DNA from: Salipiger bermudensis HTCC2601
GTDB taxonomy: Bacteria; Pseudomonadota; Alphaproteobacteria; Rhodobacterales; Rhodobacteraceae
Assembly (NCBI RefSeq): GCF_000153725.1
Contig: NZ_DS022276.1
Location: 3,745,591 to 3,809,590 of the forward strand
Length of the DNA stretch: 64,000 nucleotides
Direction: 5' to 3'
Position numbers and translations under genes: made by a program. Within the stretch, counting starts at the first letter, position 1; each line of letters begins with the position of its first letter. The notes beneath the pieces are model-generated. The model did not search any database and was not told the DNA's origin. It worked only from the letters and a program-made list of their open reading frames with translations. This document shows, piece after piece, positions 45,400-53,876 of the stretch.

Positions 45400-45457
45400 G
45401 TCGTTCCCTCGCCTGCCGCCGCTTGCTAAGGACAGCAGACGCAACAAGGGGACAGGC

Positions 45458-46534
45458 ATGACCGGGGTGCTCGCCAGCCAGCAGATCGAAACCATGATCG
45501 CCGAGGGCGCGATCCGCCTGTCGCAGCCGATGGCCGAGGGGCAGATCCAGCCCGCGAGCCTCGACCTGCGGCTCGGCACCGAGGCGATCCGCGTGCGCGC
45601 GTCGTTCCTCGCCGGCGGTGGCCGCAGCGTCGCCGAGCGGCTGTCGGAATTCGAGATGCACCGGGTCGATCTGACCGCCGGCGCGGTGCTCGAAAAGGGC
45701 TGCGTCTACGTCGTGCCGCTGCTCGAAGAGCTGTCTCTGCCCGAGGGCGTCAACGCCGTGGCCAACGCCAAGAGCTCGACCGGGCGGCTCGATCTGCTGA
45801 CTCGTACCATCACCGATGGCGGCACCGAGTTCGACCGCGTGAGCGCAGGCTATGCCGGTCCGCTCTATGCCGAGATCTGCCCGCGCAGCTTCTCGGTGCT
45901 GGCGCGGACGGGGATGCGCCTGAACCAGATCCGCTTCCGCAACGGGCAGTCGGTGCTCGACGATGCCGAGCTCACCGCGCTGCATGCCAGCGACACGCTG
46001 GTAACCGGTGGCCCGGCTGTGATCCGCGAGGGGCTGGGCTTTTCCGTCGATCTGAGGCCACAGGAGGGCACGCTGGTCGGCTGGCGCGCCAAGCCGCATA
46101 CCGGGGTGATCGATCTCGACCTGCTGGGCCATTACGACCCGGCCGAGTTCTGGGATCCGCTGCATTCCGATCGCGGCCAGCTGATCCTCGATCCGGATGC
46201 CTTCTACATCCTCGTGAGCCGCGAGGCGGTGCATATCCCACCCGCCTATGCCGCCGAGATGGCGCCCTACCTGGCCATGGTGGGCGAGTTCCGGGTGCAT
46301 TACGCCGGCTTCTTCGATCCGGGCTTCGGCCACGCGGGCGCCGGCGGCACCGGTTCGCGCGGGGTGCTCGAGGTGCGCTGCCACGAGGCGCCTTTCGTGC
46401 TCGAGCACGGGCAGGTGGTGGGCCGTCTGGTCTATGAGCGGATGGATGAACTGCCCGAGCAGCTCTACGGCGCCGGCATCGCCTCGAACTACCAGGGCCA
46501 GGGCCTGAAGCTCTCGAAGCATTTCCGCACCTGA
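45458..46534 (+). CDS. 2'-deoxycytidine 5'-triphosphate deaminase (long form)
   Basis: The 358-residue protein is about twice the length of E. coli Dcd and matches the long alphaproteobacterial type. It has QIQPASLDLRLGTEAIRVRA, VNAVANAKSSTGRLDLLTRT (SSTGR nucleotide-binding motif), ISPRS-like AEICPRSFSVLARTGMRLNQ, and a second similar half (about 190-358) with VGEFRVHYAGFFDPGFGHAG and the catalytic-type Glu in LEVRCHEAPFVLEHGQ. It deaminates dCTP to dUTP in the cytosol. The ATG at 45458 follows AAGGGGACAGGC. It lies between tRNA-Pro and a convergent membrane protein gene, with a 119-bp gap after it. Confidence 0.85.
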   Translation: MTGVLASQQIETMIAEGAIRLSQPMAEGQIQPASLDLRLGTEAIRVRASFLAGGGRSVAERLSEFEMHRVDLTAGAVLEKGCVYVVPLLEELSLPEGVNAVANAKSSTGRLDLLTRTITDGGTEFDRVSAGYAGPLYAEICPRSFSVLARTGMRLNQIRFRNGQSVLDDAELTALHASDTLVTGGPAVIREGLGFSVDLRPQEGTLVGWRAKPHTGVIDLDLLGHYDPAEFWDPLHSDRGQLILDPDAFYILVSREAVHIPPAYAAEMAPYLAMVGEFRVHYAGFFDPGFGHAGAGGTGSRGVLEVRCHEAPFVLEHGQVVGRLVYERMDELPEQLYGAGIASNYQGQGLKLSKHFRT

Positions 46535-46653
46535 CCGCAGCGACGGACCAGGGCTGTCTAAGCTGACAGGCCGGGCACCCGTTTTGACGCCGCCGCGGTG
46601 GCTGAGAGCGGCGCGGCAAGCTTCCTGACAAGGCAAGCGCCAGCCGGTGGCGC

Positions 46654-47985
46654 TCAGGCGGCGCGGGCCAGCACCACGCGGTTGCAGCCCGCGCGCTCGG
46701 CCTCGCTCAGGGCGCCCTGCGCGCGGCTCAGCGCCGGGCCGAAGGCGGTGTCGCCGCGGCGCGAGCAGGCAGCCCCGACCGAGACCGACACCCCCTGCAG
46801 GTTTTGTTCGAGCCCGCGCGCCGCATTCAGTAGACGTGCGGCGCGCGGCTCGATCTCTTCCCCGGAAACATCGCGGATCAGGATCATCAACCTGTCATCC
46901 GTACCCCGCGTGAGCAGCTCTTCCGGGCGCAGCACCTCGCGCAGGCGCGCCGCAAGCGTCTTCAGCGTCGAACCTCGCAGCTCGGGGCACATCTTGTCGC
47001 GGTCGCCACCGGCGGTTTCGAACCCGACCAGCACGATTCCGACCGGCGCGGATGCGCCGAAGGTCGCCATGAAGAGCCGCGCCATCTCGGACCCGCAAAG
47101 GCCGCTTTCCGGATCGCGCAGCAGCGCCTGCGCCACCGCGCCCTTGCGATGCGCATAGAGCTTGTGGCGCGACTCGGCCAGCATGGCGAGGTAGAGCACC
47201 AGCGTGAACACCCCCACCGAGGACAGCACCATCACGAAGAACATGGTCAGCGACTGAAACGCCGGCTCGACGAACCTCAGGATCACGGCCGAGATCGCCA
47301 GCCAGCCGACCCAGAGCAGCAGCAGCCGGCGTGCCGCCCGACCGACCGGAGAGTTGCCGATCGCCGAGCGCAGCAGCGGCCGCCGCATGAATCGCAACAT
47401 CCCGGCGGTGCCGAGCCCCAGCAGCATCACGCTGGTGGGCAGCGACATGGCACCAAACATCTGCGGCTGGGCGAAGAGATAGCCGCACAGGCCCAGAAAA
47501 GGCAGCGCCATGGCCATCATCGTGAGCCCGAAGGGCGCCTCGCGCAGGCGTCCAAAGCAGAGCTGTCCGAGCGCGAGCAGGATGAACGACAAGGCGGTGT
47601 TCTGCCCCATCTCGCCAGCGCCGAAACTGAGCCCCTGGGCGTGCAGGACCTGCGCCCCGACGGCGACGGCAATGACCATGCCCCAGAGCACCGCCTCGAG
47701 CCGGGACACAGTGCGCAGCGGCGTCTGCATCAAGGTCGCCGCGAGCGCCAGCAGCGTAGCGAGCACGGTCGGGATCGAGAAGACGGCGGCGCCCACCGGG
47801 GCATAGAGGCCGGGGATTGCGTAGACATGCCCTTCAATCGCCATGAGGCACAGGAACGCCACGACGCTGAGCGCGGCCCAGCGGAGCCAGATCACGCCGC
47901 GCAGAGTCGTGTGGCTGGCCGGGATGCCGCTGGCCCGGCTGTTTCCGCGCTGAAAGGAGAAGACGGAGGACCGGACAACTGACAT
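46654..47985 (-). CDS. Membrane protein with a degenerate GGDEF-like domain
   Basis: The 443-residue protein has an N-terminal membrane domain of about seven helices (35-275) and a C-terminal cytosolic domain (about 285-443) with the layout of a diguanylate cyclase: GIVLVGFETAGGD, LKTLAARLREVLRPEELLTR, then GTDDRLMILI where GGDEF should be, and VSVGAACSRRGDTAFGPALS. The signature at 360-364 reads R-G-T-D-D, so cyclase activity is unlikely; it may bind GTP or c-di-GMP or be structural. The start at 47985 has AGGAG nine bases upstream. It is transcribed alone. Confidence 0.75.
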   Translation of the reverse strand: MSVVRSSVFSFQRGNSRASGIPASHTTLRGVIWLRWAALSVVAFLCLMAIEGHVYAIPGLYAPVGAAVFSIPTVLATLLALAATLMQTPLRTVSRLEAVLWGMVIAVAVGAQVLHAQGLSFGAGEMGQNTALSFILLALGQLCFGRLREAPFGLTMMAMALPFLGLCGYLFAQPQMFGAMSLPTSVMLLGLGTAGMLRFMRRPLLRSAIGNSPVGRAARRLLLLWVGWLAISAVILRFVEPAFQSLTMFFVMVLSSVGVFTLVLYLAMLAESRHKLYAHRKGAVAQALLRDPESGLCGSEMARLFMATFGASAPVGIVLVGFETAGGDRDKMCPELRGSTLKTLAARLREVLRPEELLTRGTDDRLMILIRDVSGEEIEPRAARLLNAARGLEQNLQGVSVSVGAACSRRGDTAFGPALSRAQGALSEAERAGCNRVVLARAA

Positions 47986-48206
47986 GATTTCATGCTCCTG
48001 CAAGGCTTTGAGGCATTTCCCGAATGGAACCGAGAATGCCAATTCTAAAGCCAAAGCCATTGAGCAATCGTGAAAGAAACCGCTAAGATTGAGCCGATCT
48101 GCGCGCGCATCCCGGAGCCACATGAGCACGCGCCCTCACCCGAGATCGCGTTCTCAGGGCACGACGACAGTCCGGCAACTGCGCCGCGCGGCCTTCCGGG
48201 GCCGGA

Positions 48207-48977
48207 TCAGTCCTCGAACAGTTCGCTCTGACCGGGCGCCTCGTCCTCGCCCTCGTCTCCGGCGCTGTCGCCCGGCAGCGGGATGGTGCCCGGCGGCGGG
48301 CGGTTGTCGAGCAGGCCGGCAGAGCGCAGCTCCTTCAGCCCCGGCAGATCGCGGGCGCTCTCGAGGCCGAACTCGTCGAGGAAATCCTGCGTCACCACGA
48401 AGGTCACCGGGCGGCCCGGCGTCATCTTGCGGCGCCCGAAGCGGATCCACTCCATCTCGAGCAGCTGGTCGACGGTGCCGCGCGACACGCTGACGCCGCG
48501 GATCTCCTCGATCTCGGCCCGGGTCACCGGCTGGTGATAGGCGATGATCGCAAGCGTCTCGATGGCAGCCCGGCTGAGCTTGCGGGTCTCGACGGTTTCC
48601 TTCTGCATCAGGAAGCCGAGATCCGGCGCGGTGCGAATGGCCCAGGCATCGCCCACGCGCACCACTCTCACGCCACGATCCTCGTAATGCCTGCGCAGTC
48701 GCACCAGCGCCTCGGCGGGGTCGGAGCCATGCGGCATCCGCGCCTCGAGCTCGCGCACCGTCACCGGCTCGGCCGAGGCGAAGAGGATGGCCTCGACCAT
48801 GCGCTCCTGCTCGGCCAGTGGCGGGGCCTCGAAGAGGGTGTCCCGCGGTCTTGCGGTCGTGTCCCCGCCCGCGTTTTCCGGAAGGTCTTCGGGGGCCTCG
48901 GTCGCTTCGGGCGCCCGGGCGCCCTCCTCTTCGGCCGCGCCCGGTCCGCCGCTGGCGGTGGCGTCAGTCTCGGTCAT
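48207..48977 (-). CDS. scpB: Segregation and condensation protein B
   Basis: The 256-residue protein has the two winged-helix domains of ScpB. EQERMVEAILFASAEPVTVR is followed by the conserved LSRAAIETLAIIAYHQPVTR, then RGTVDQLLEMEWIRFGRRKM and GRPVTFVVTQDFLDEFGLES. An acidic tail ends it. The roughly 60-residue N-terminal extension is Ala/Glu/Pro-rich. It bridges Smc and ScpA in chromosome condensation. It overlaps scpA by 14 bp. Confidence 0.94.
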   Translation of the reverse strand: MTETDATASGGPGAAEEEGARAPEATEAPEDLPENAGGDTTARPRDTLFEAPPLAEQERMVEAILFASAEPVTVRELEARMPHGSDPAEALVRLRRHYEDRGVRVVRVGDAWAIRTAPDLGFLMQKETVETRKLSRAAIETLAIIAYHQPVTRAEIEEIRGVSVSRGTVDQLLEMEWIRFGRRKMTPGRPVTFVVTQDFLDEFGLESARDLPGLKELRSAGLLDNRPPPGTIPLPGDSAGDEGEDEAPGQSELFED

Positions 48978-49770
48978 GGCGGGTCTCCCGTTTGCGCAGC
49001 TGGATCGGCGCGAAGGTCTCGGATTGGCGGATCTCGGCATGGCCTTCCTTCACCAGCTCGAGCGAGGCGGCGAAGGTGGCGGCGGTGGCCGAGCGCCACT
49101 TGACCGGGTCGGCCTCCCAGCCGTCGGGCAGCCAGGAGGAGATGTCGGTCCACTGCCCGGCAAAGCCCAGCAGCCCGCGCATCCGGTCGAGCGCCTGCTC
49201 CATGGTGTAGACGCTCTCGCGGTCCATCACGAAGGGGCGGAACTCGTCGCGGGTGCGGATCCGCGCATAGCCCTGCATCAGGTCCATCAGCGTGGCGGTG
49301 TAGCGCACCCGGCGGACGCGCTCCATGTCCTCGGGCAGACCACGGGCGAAGAAATCGCGCCCCAGACGATCGCGCGCCATCAGCCGCGCGGCGGCATCGC
49401 GCATCGCCTGCAGGCGCTCGAGCTGGAACGCCAGATGCGCCGCCAGTTCCTCGCCCGAGGGGCCGTCCTCGGTGGGATCGGGGGGCAGCAGCAGGCGCGA
49501 TTTCAGAAAGGCGAGCCAAGCGGCCATGACGAGATAATCGGCGGCCAGCTCGATGCGCAGTGCCTTGGCCCGGTCGACAAAGGCGAGATATTGCCGCGCG
49601 AGCTCGAGCACCGAGATCTTGCGCAGGTCGACCTTCTGGGTCCGCGACAGCGTCAGAAGCAGGTCGAGCGGGCCCTCGAACCCGTCGACATCGACGATCA
49701 GCGCCTCTGCGGCAAGCCGCTCGGCGACGCTCAGCGTCTCGACAGTGCTGTCAAAATCCTCGTCTGACAT
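48964..49770 (-). CDS. scpA: Segregation and condensation protein A
   Basis: The 268-residue kleisin has FEGPLDLLLTLSRTQKVDLR near residue 31, ADYLVMAAWLAFLKSRLLLP, and a C-terminal winged helix (AATFAASLELVKEGHAEIRQ). It closes the Smc ring. The ATG overlaps the nagZ stop (ATGA), so nagZ, scpA and scpB are translationally coupled. Confidence 0.94.
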   Translation of the reverse strand: MSDEDFDSTVETLSVAERLAAEALIVDVDGFEGPLDLLLTLSRTQKVDLRKISVLELARQYLAFVDRAKALRIELAADYLVMAAWLAFLKSRLLLPPDPTEDGPSGEELAAHLAFQLERLQAMRDAAARLMARDRLGRDFFARGLPEDMERVRRVRYTATLMDLMQGYARIRTRDEFRPFVMDRESVYTMEQALDRMRGLLGFAGQWTDISSWLPDGWEADPVKWRSATAATFAASLELVKEGHAEIRQSETFAPIQLRKRETRHDRD

Positions 49771-50777
49771 CAGGCGGTCTCGGGCAGAAGCGCCTCACGC
49801 TCGGCCTTGAGCGCGTCGATGTCAAGCGCGGCCGGCGCGGTGCGGGCGCCTAGCGCCGCCTCGGCGCGGGCCTGTGCCTCTGGGCTCATCCGGCCGGCAA
49901 CCTCCATCAGCGGCGCCATCTCGGCCATGTCGCCGTTGCAATGCAGTACGCAATCGCAGCCGGCGGCCAGCGAGGCAGCGCCCCGCTCGGGCACGGTTCC
50001 CGACAGCGCCTGCATCGAAATATCGTCGGTCATCAGGAAGCCGTCAAAGCCGATCTCGTCGCGGATCAGCCGGATCATCGCGGGATCGACGGTGGCAGGC
50101 GCGGTGTTGAGCCCCTCGAAGACCAGATGCGCGGTCATTCCGAGCGGCAGATCGTGGAACGGGCGGAAGGCGGCGAAGTCGATCGCTTCGAGCTCCTCGC
50201 GCGGGGCGGAGATGCGCGGCAGGTCGAGATGACTGTCGAGCTGCGCAAGCCCGTGGCCCGGCAGGTGCTTGATCACCGGCAGCACACCGCCCTGCAGGAG
50301 GCCCTGGGCCACGGCGCGGCCGATCTCGGCCACGCGTTCGGGGGTCTCGCCATAGCAGCGGTTGCGCAGGAAGGGATGGGTCGCGGCGCGGGCAACGTCG
50401 AGCATCGGCGCGCAGTTGCCGTCGATGCCAAGACCGCGCAGCTCGAGTGCGGTGATCAGGAAGCGCAGCCGCATCGCCTCGGCGGCGCTGTTGCCGAAGC
50501 GCGCCACGTCATCGAGCGGCGGCAGCCACTCGGTCGCCAACGGCGGGCGCAGGCGCTGCACCCGGCCACCCTCCTGATCGATGAAGATCGGCGCATCGCG
50601 GCCCACGGCGTCCCGCAACTCGGCGGTGAGGGCGCGGATCTGTGCGCGGCTGTCGAGGTTGCGGGCGAAGAGGATGAAGCCAAACGGATCGGTCCGGGCG
50701 AAGAAGCCGCGCTCCTCGGCTGAAAGACGCAGGCCCTCGGGCCCGAGGATCGCCGCTCCGAAACGCTGGCCGCTCAC
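49770..50777 (-). CDS. nagZ: Beta-N-acetylhexosaminidase NagZ
   Basis: The 335-residue glycoside hydrolase family 3 enzyme has DPFGFILFARNLDSRAQI, the APIFIDQEGGRVQRL motif, the VIKHLPGHGLAQLDSHLDLP active-site loop with the Asp/His pair, and the nucleophile Asp in FLMTDDISMQALSG. It removes N-acetylglucosamine from anhydromuropeptides during peptidoglycan recycling. The start is the GTG at 50777, overlapping the SPOR gene stop; the frame is open further upstream only as an antisense artefact. Confidence 0.93.
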   Translation of the reverse strand: MSGQRFGAAILGPEGLRLSAEERGFFARTDPFGFILFARNLDSRAQIRALTAELRDAVGRDAPIFIDQEGGRVQRLRPPLATEWLPPLDDVARFGNSAAEAMRLRFLITALELRGLGIDGNCAPMLDVARAATHPFLRNRCYGETPERVAEIGRAVAQGLLQGGVLPVIKHLPGHGLAQLDSHLDLPRISAPREELEAIDFAAFRPFHDLPLGMTAHLVFEGLNTAPATVDPAMIRLIRDEIGFDGFLMTDDISMQALSGTVPERGAASLAAGCDCVLHCNGDMAEMAPLMEVAGRMSPEAQARAEAALGARTAPAALDIDALKAEREALLPETA

Positions 50778-51781
50778 CGTGTGGTCACCGGGATGCAATC
50801 GGCGTTCTCCGCCACGAAGGCGGCGCAGAAGCGGCGCGCGTCCGAGAGGTCGGCGAAGCCGTGTGCGCGCAGGCGATAGAAGATCCTCCCGCCCGAGGTG
50901 GCGCGTTCGATGACCCGCGACTTGCCGTCCATGAACTCGCCGAAGCGGGACGAGAAGCGCTGCCACTCGCTGCGCGCGGTCTCGGGGCTGTCATAGGCAC
51001 CGAGCTGCGCCAGACGGGTGCCGGCGGGCAGCGTCGTCGGGTCGATCTCGCTGGGGCCCTGCTGGGCCTCGAGCGCTGCGGCCAAGGTCGCCTCCGGCGA
51101 CGGGCCGGAGGTGTTGAGCGCGGCGGGCCGGCTGGACGGTCGCAGAGAACGCACCAACGCGCCGGGCGGGCCCGCGACGGCGGCAACCTGCTCGGAGGCG
51201 TCTGCCCCCTCCTCGGCATCGGCGTCGCCGAGCGCGGTCTGCACCTCGGCATCCTCGCCCTCTGACAATGCGCTGAGCGGCTGGGCGTCGGCGGCAATCT
51301 GATCGGCCAGTGCGCGGATCATGTCACTGCCCTCAGCGGCGGGCGCGGTCTCGGCCAGTGTGCCGCCCTCGTCGTCGGTCAGCACCGCCGGTGCAGCACG
51401 ATCCTGGGCCCGGCGCACCGGTTTCGGAAGCTCTGCCACGGGCAGATCCTCGTCGCTGAGCCCGGCGGGCTGCGGTGCCAACAGAAGCTGGTCGGGAACC
51501 GGCGCCGCGAGGCCGGTGCCGGCCACGTCGTTCACCGCAAGTCCCTGGTGGTCGGCGAGCGTGCCGCCCGGATCCTCGGGCGCGATGCGCATCGGCCCAT
51601 CCATCGCCTGTACCACCGGAACGCCGGTGACGTCGCGCATCACCAGCTTGTAGCCCCAGACGCCGACGCCTGCGATCAGCGCCAGCGAGACCGCCGCGCC
51701 AGCCCAGTTGGTTAGCGTCGCGATCCTGTTCCCGCTCGGCGCCTGCTCATCCGCAGGCGCGTCATAGGTGAAATCCGCCAT
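50774..51781 (-). CDS. SPOR-domain membrane protein
   Basis: The 335-residue bitopic protein has a short cytoplasmic N-terminus, one transmembrane helix (AAVSLALIAGVGVWGYKLVM, about 30-49), a Pro/Ala/Glu-rich periplasmic linker (50-245) and a C-terminal SPOR domain (about 250-330, RLAQLGAYDSPETARSEWQR ... RLRAHGFADLSDARRFCAAF). SPOR domains bind denuded septal peptidoglycan, so a division role is likely. It lies between argS and nagZ, 84 bp after argS, and is coupled to nagZ. Confidence 0.9.
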   Translation of the reverse strand: MADFTYDAPADEQAPSGNRIATLTNWAGAAVSLALIAGVGVWGYKLVMRDVTGVPVVQAMDGPMRIAPEDPGGTLADHQGLAVNDVAGTGLAAPVPDQLLLAPQPAGLSDEDLPVAELPKPVRRAQDRAAPAVLTDDEGGTLAETAPAAEGSDMIRALADQIAADAQPLSALSEGEDAEVQTALGDADAEEGADASEQVAAVAGPPGALVRSLRPSSRPAALNTSGPSPEATLAAALEAQQGPSEIDPTTLPAGTRLAQLGAYDSPETARSEWQRFSSRFGEFMDGKSRVIERATSGGRIFYRLRAHGFADLSDARRFCAAFVAENADCIPVTTR

Positions 51782-51865
51782 TCTGCCTCGCTGCCCCGCC
51801 GCGGCCTTGCCGCCCCGCGGGTGTTCTGCTCTGCCCGTGCTCCCGGGGCGGCGCGGCGTTCTGGC

Positions 51866-53608
51866 TCAGCGCATTTCTTCCACCGGGGTCACGCCCAAGA
51901 TACCAAGGCCCGCGGAAATGACAACCGCGACCGCCCGCGCCAGCGCGATTTTGCTCTGGCTCAGAGCGGCGTCGTCCTGAAGGAAGCGCAGCGCGGGCTC
52001 ATCGTGGCCCTTGTTCCACAACGCGTGCAGGTCCGAGGCCAATTCATTGAGCCAGATCGCGACCTTGTGGGGCTCGTGCCCCTTGGCGGCGATCTCCACC
52101 AGGCGCGGCCATTCGGCCAGTTTCTTCATCAGACCGAGCTCGGCCTCGTGGCTCAGAACCGACACATCGGCCCCGGCCAGCGCGGCGTCCGACACGTCGA
52201 CGCCGGCCTCGGTTGCCTTGCGCATCACCGAGCAGATCCGGGCATGGGCGTATTGCACGTAGAACACCGGATTTTCCTTCGACTGCTCCACCGCCTTGGC
52301 GAAGTCGAAATCGAGCGAGGCGTCGTTCTTTCGGGTCAGCATGACGAAGCGGGTCACGTCGGGGCCCACCTCCTCGACCACGTCGCGCAGGGTGACGAAG
52401 GTGCCGGCGCGCTTCGACATCTTGAACGGCTCGCCGTTCTTGTACAGCTTGACCAGCTGGATCAGCTTGATGTCGAGCGGGGTCTTGCCGTCCGACAGCG
52501 CCGAGACCGCCGCCTTCATGCGCTTGACGTACCCGCCGTGATCGGCGCCGAACACGTCGATGAGCTGGTCGTAGCCGCGGCTCACCTTGTCGTAGTGATA
52601 GGCGATATCGGGGGCGAAATAGGTCCAGGCGCCATCGGATTTCATGATCGGCCGGTCGACATCATCGCCGTGCTCGGTCGACTTGAACAGGGTCTGCTCG
52701 CGCGGCTCCCAGTCCTCGGGCTTCTTGCCCTTCGGCGGCTCCAGCACGCCGCGATAGATCAGGCCCTTGGCGTCAAGGCTCTCGATCGCGGCCTCGATGC
52801 GGCCGGTGCCGTAGAGCGACTTCTCCGAGAAGAACTGGTCCATCTCGACGCCGAGCATCTTCAGATCCTCGCGGATCAGCGCCATCATCTCGTCGGTGGC
52901 GAAGTTGCGCACCTCCTCGAGCCAGACCTCTTCGGGCTGGCCGACATACCGGTCGCCGACCTGCTCCTTCAGCTTTTCGCCGACGGGGATCAGGTAGTCG
53001 CCCGGATAGGTCCCGTCGGCGAACTCGACCTCGTGACCCTGCGCCTCAAGGTAGCGCAGGTAGACCGACCGGGCGAGCACGTCGACCTGCGCGCCGCCGT
53101 CGTTGATGTAGTATTCGCGGGTGACGTCGTAGCCAGCGAAATCCAGCAGGCTCGCGAGTGCGTCGCCGAACACCGCGCCACGGGTGTGGCCCACGTGCAG
53201 CGGGCCGGTCGGGTTGGCCGAGACATACTCGACATTGACCTTCGCGCCCTGCCCCATCTGCGAGCGTCCGAAATCGGTGCCGGCGGCCAGCACGCCCTGC
53301 GGCAGCGCCTGCCAGACCGACGGCGCGAGCCGCAGGTTGAGAAAGCCCGGCCCCGCCACCTCGGCGTGGTCGACGCGGTCGTCGGCGGCGATCTTCGCGG
53401 CCAGCGCCTCGGCGATGTCGCGCGGCTTGGCCTTGGCGGGCTTGGCCAGCACCATCGCGGCATTGGTCGCCATGTCGCCATGCAGCGGGTCTCGCGGCGG
53501 CTCCACCGTGACGGCGGCTGTGGCGAGGCCCTCGGGCAGTGCGCCCTCGGCCTGCAGCGCCTCGATCGCCTGCAGGACAAGCGCGCGAATATCGGTGAAG
53601 AGGTTCAT
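51866..53608 (-). CDS. argS: Arginyl-tRNA synthetase
   Basis: The 580-residue class I synthetase has the HIGH-type motif [20 protein letters not shown] (about 130), KMSK-type [15 protein letters not shown], and the DALR anticodon-binding domain at the C-terminus. The N-terminal Add1 domain (1-110) is present. It charges tRNA-Arg and needs the tRNA for adenylate formation. It is the first gene of the leftward argS-SPOR-nagZ-scpA-scpB unit. Confidence 0.97.
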   Translation of the reverse strand: MNLFTDIRALVLQAIEALQAEGALPEGLATAAVTVEPPRDPLHGDMATNAAMVLAKPAKAKPRDIAEALAAKIAADDRVDHAEVAGPGFLNLRLAPSVWQALPQGVLAAGTDFGRSQMGQGAKVNVEYVSANPTGPLHVGHTRGAVFGDALASLLDFAGYDVTREYYINDGGAQVDVLARSVYLRYLEAQGHEVEFADGTYPGDYLIPVGEKLKEQVGDRYVGQPEEVWLEEVRNFATDEMMALIREDLKMLGVEMDQFFSEKSLYGTGRIEAAIESLDAKGLIYRGVLEPPKGKKPEDWEPREQTLFKSTEHGDDVDRPIMKSDGAWTYFAPDIAYHYDKVSRGYDQLIDVFGADHGGYVKRMKAAVSALSDGKTPLDIKLIQLVKLYKNGEPFKMSKRAGTFVTLRDVVEEVGPDVTRFVMLTRKNDASLDFDFAKAVEQSKENPVFYVQYAHARICSVMRKATEAGVDVSDAALAGADVSVLSHEAELGLMKKLAEWPRLVEIAAKGHEPHKVAIWLNELASDLHALWNKGHDEPALRFLQDDAALSQSKIALARAVAVVISAGLGILGVTPVEEMR

Positions 53609-53696
53609 GTCAGCGTCTCCATACGGTCGGCGTTCCCTCTACCACTTCGGCGGGCAGGGTCAAATGGCCTGCGCCGCGCCCGCCACGCGCGCGTCT

Positions 53697-53835
53697 CCGG
53701 GGGGCTCTGCCCCCGCCCGCGCTGCGCGCTGCCTCCCCCGGGATATTTTCGGCCAGAAGAAGACAGGAGCGCAGCCCCCCTGTCTTCTCTTCGGGCTTCT
53801 CTTCGTCAAAAATACTCCCGCCGGAGGCAGGCCGG
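53697..53835 (-). repeat. Composite intergenic repeat, copy 2
   Basis: The argS-antiporter gap holds the same composite as 5517-5643 in opposite orientation. 53796-53835 is the exact 40-bp reverse complement of 5517-5556. A diverged part B (about 53697-53765) contains GGGATATTTTCGGCCAGAAG and GC-rich hairpins. A further inverted repeat AGAAGACAGG / CCTGTCTTCT lies at 53758-53788. The remainder of the gap (53609-53696 and 53836-53876) is only GC-rich spacer. The location between genes and the hairpins fit a repeat that doubles as a terminator. Confidence 0.85.
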
Positions 53836-53876
53836 CCAGTGCGACCGGGAGATCCGCCGCGGACGGCGCGCCCGCG

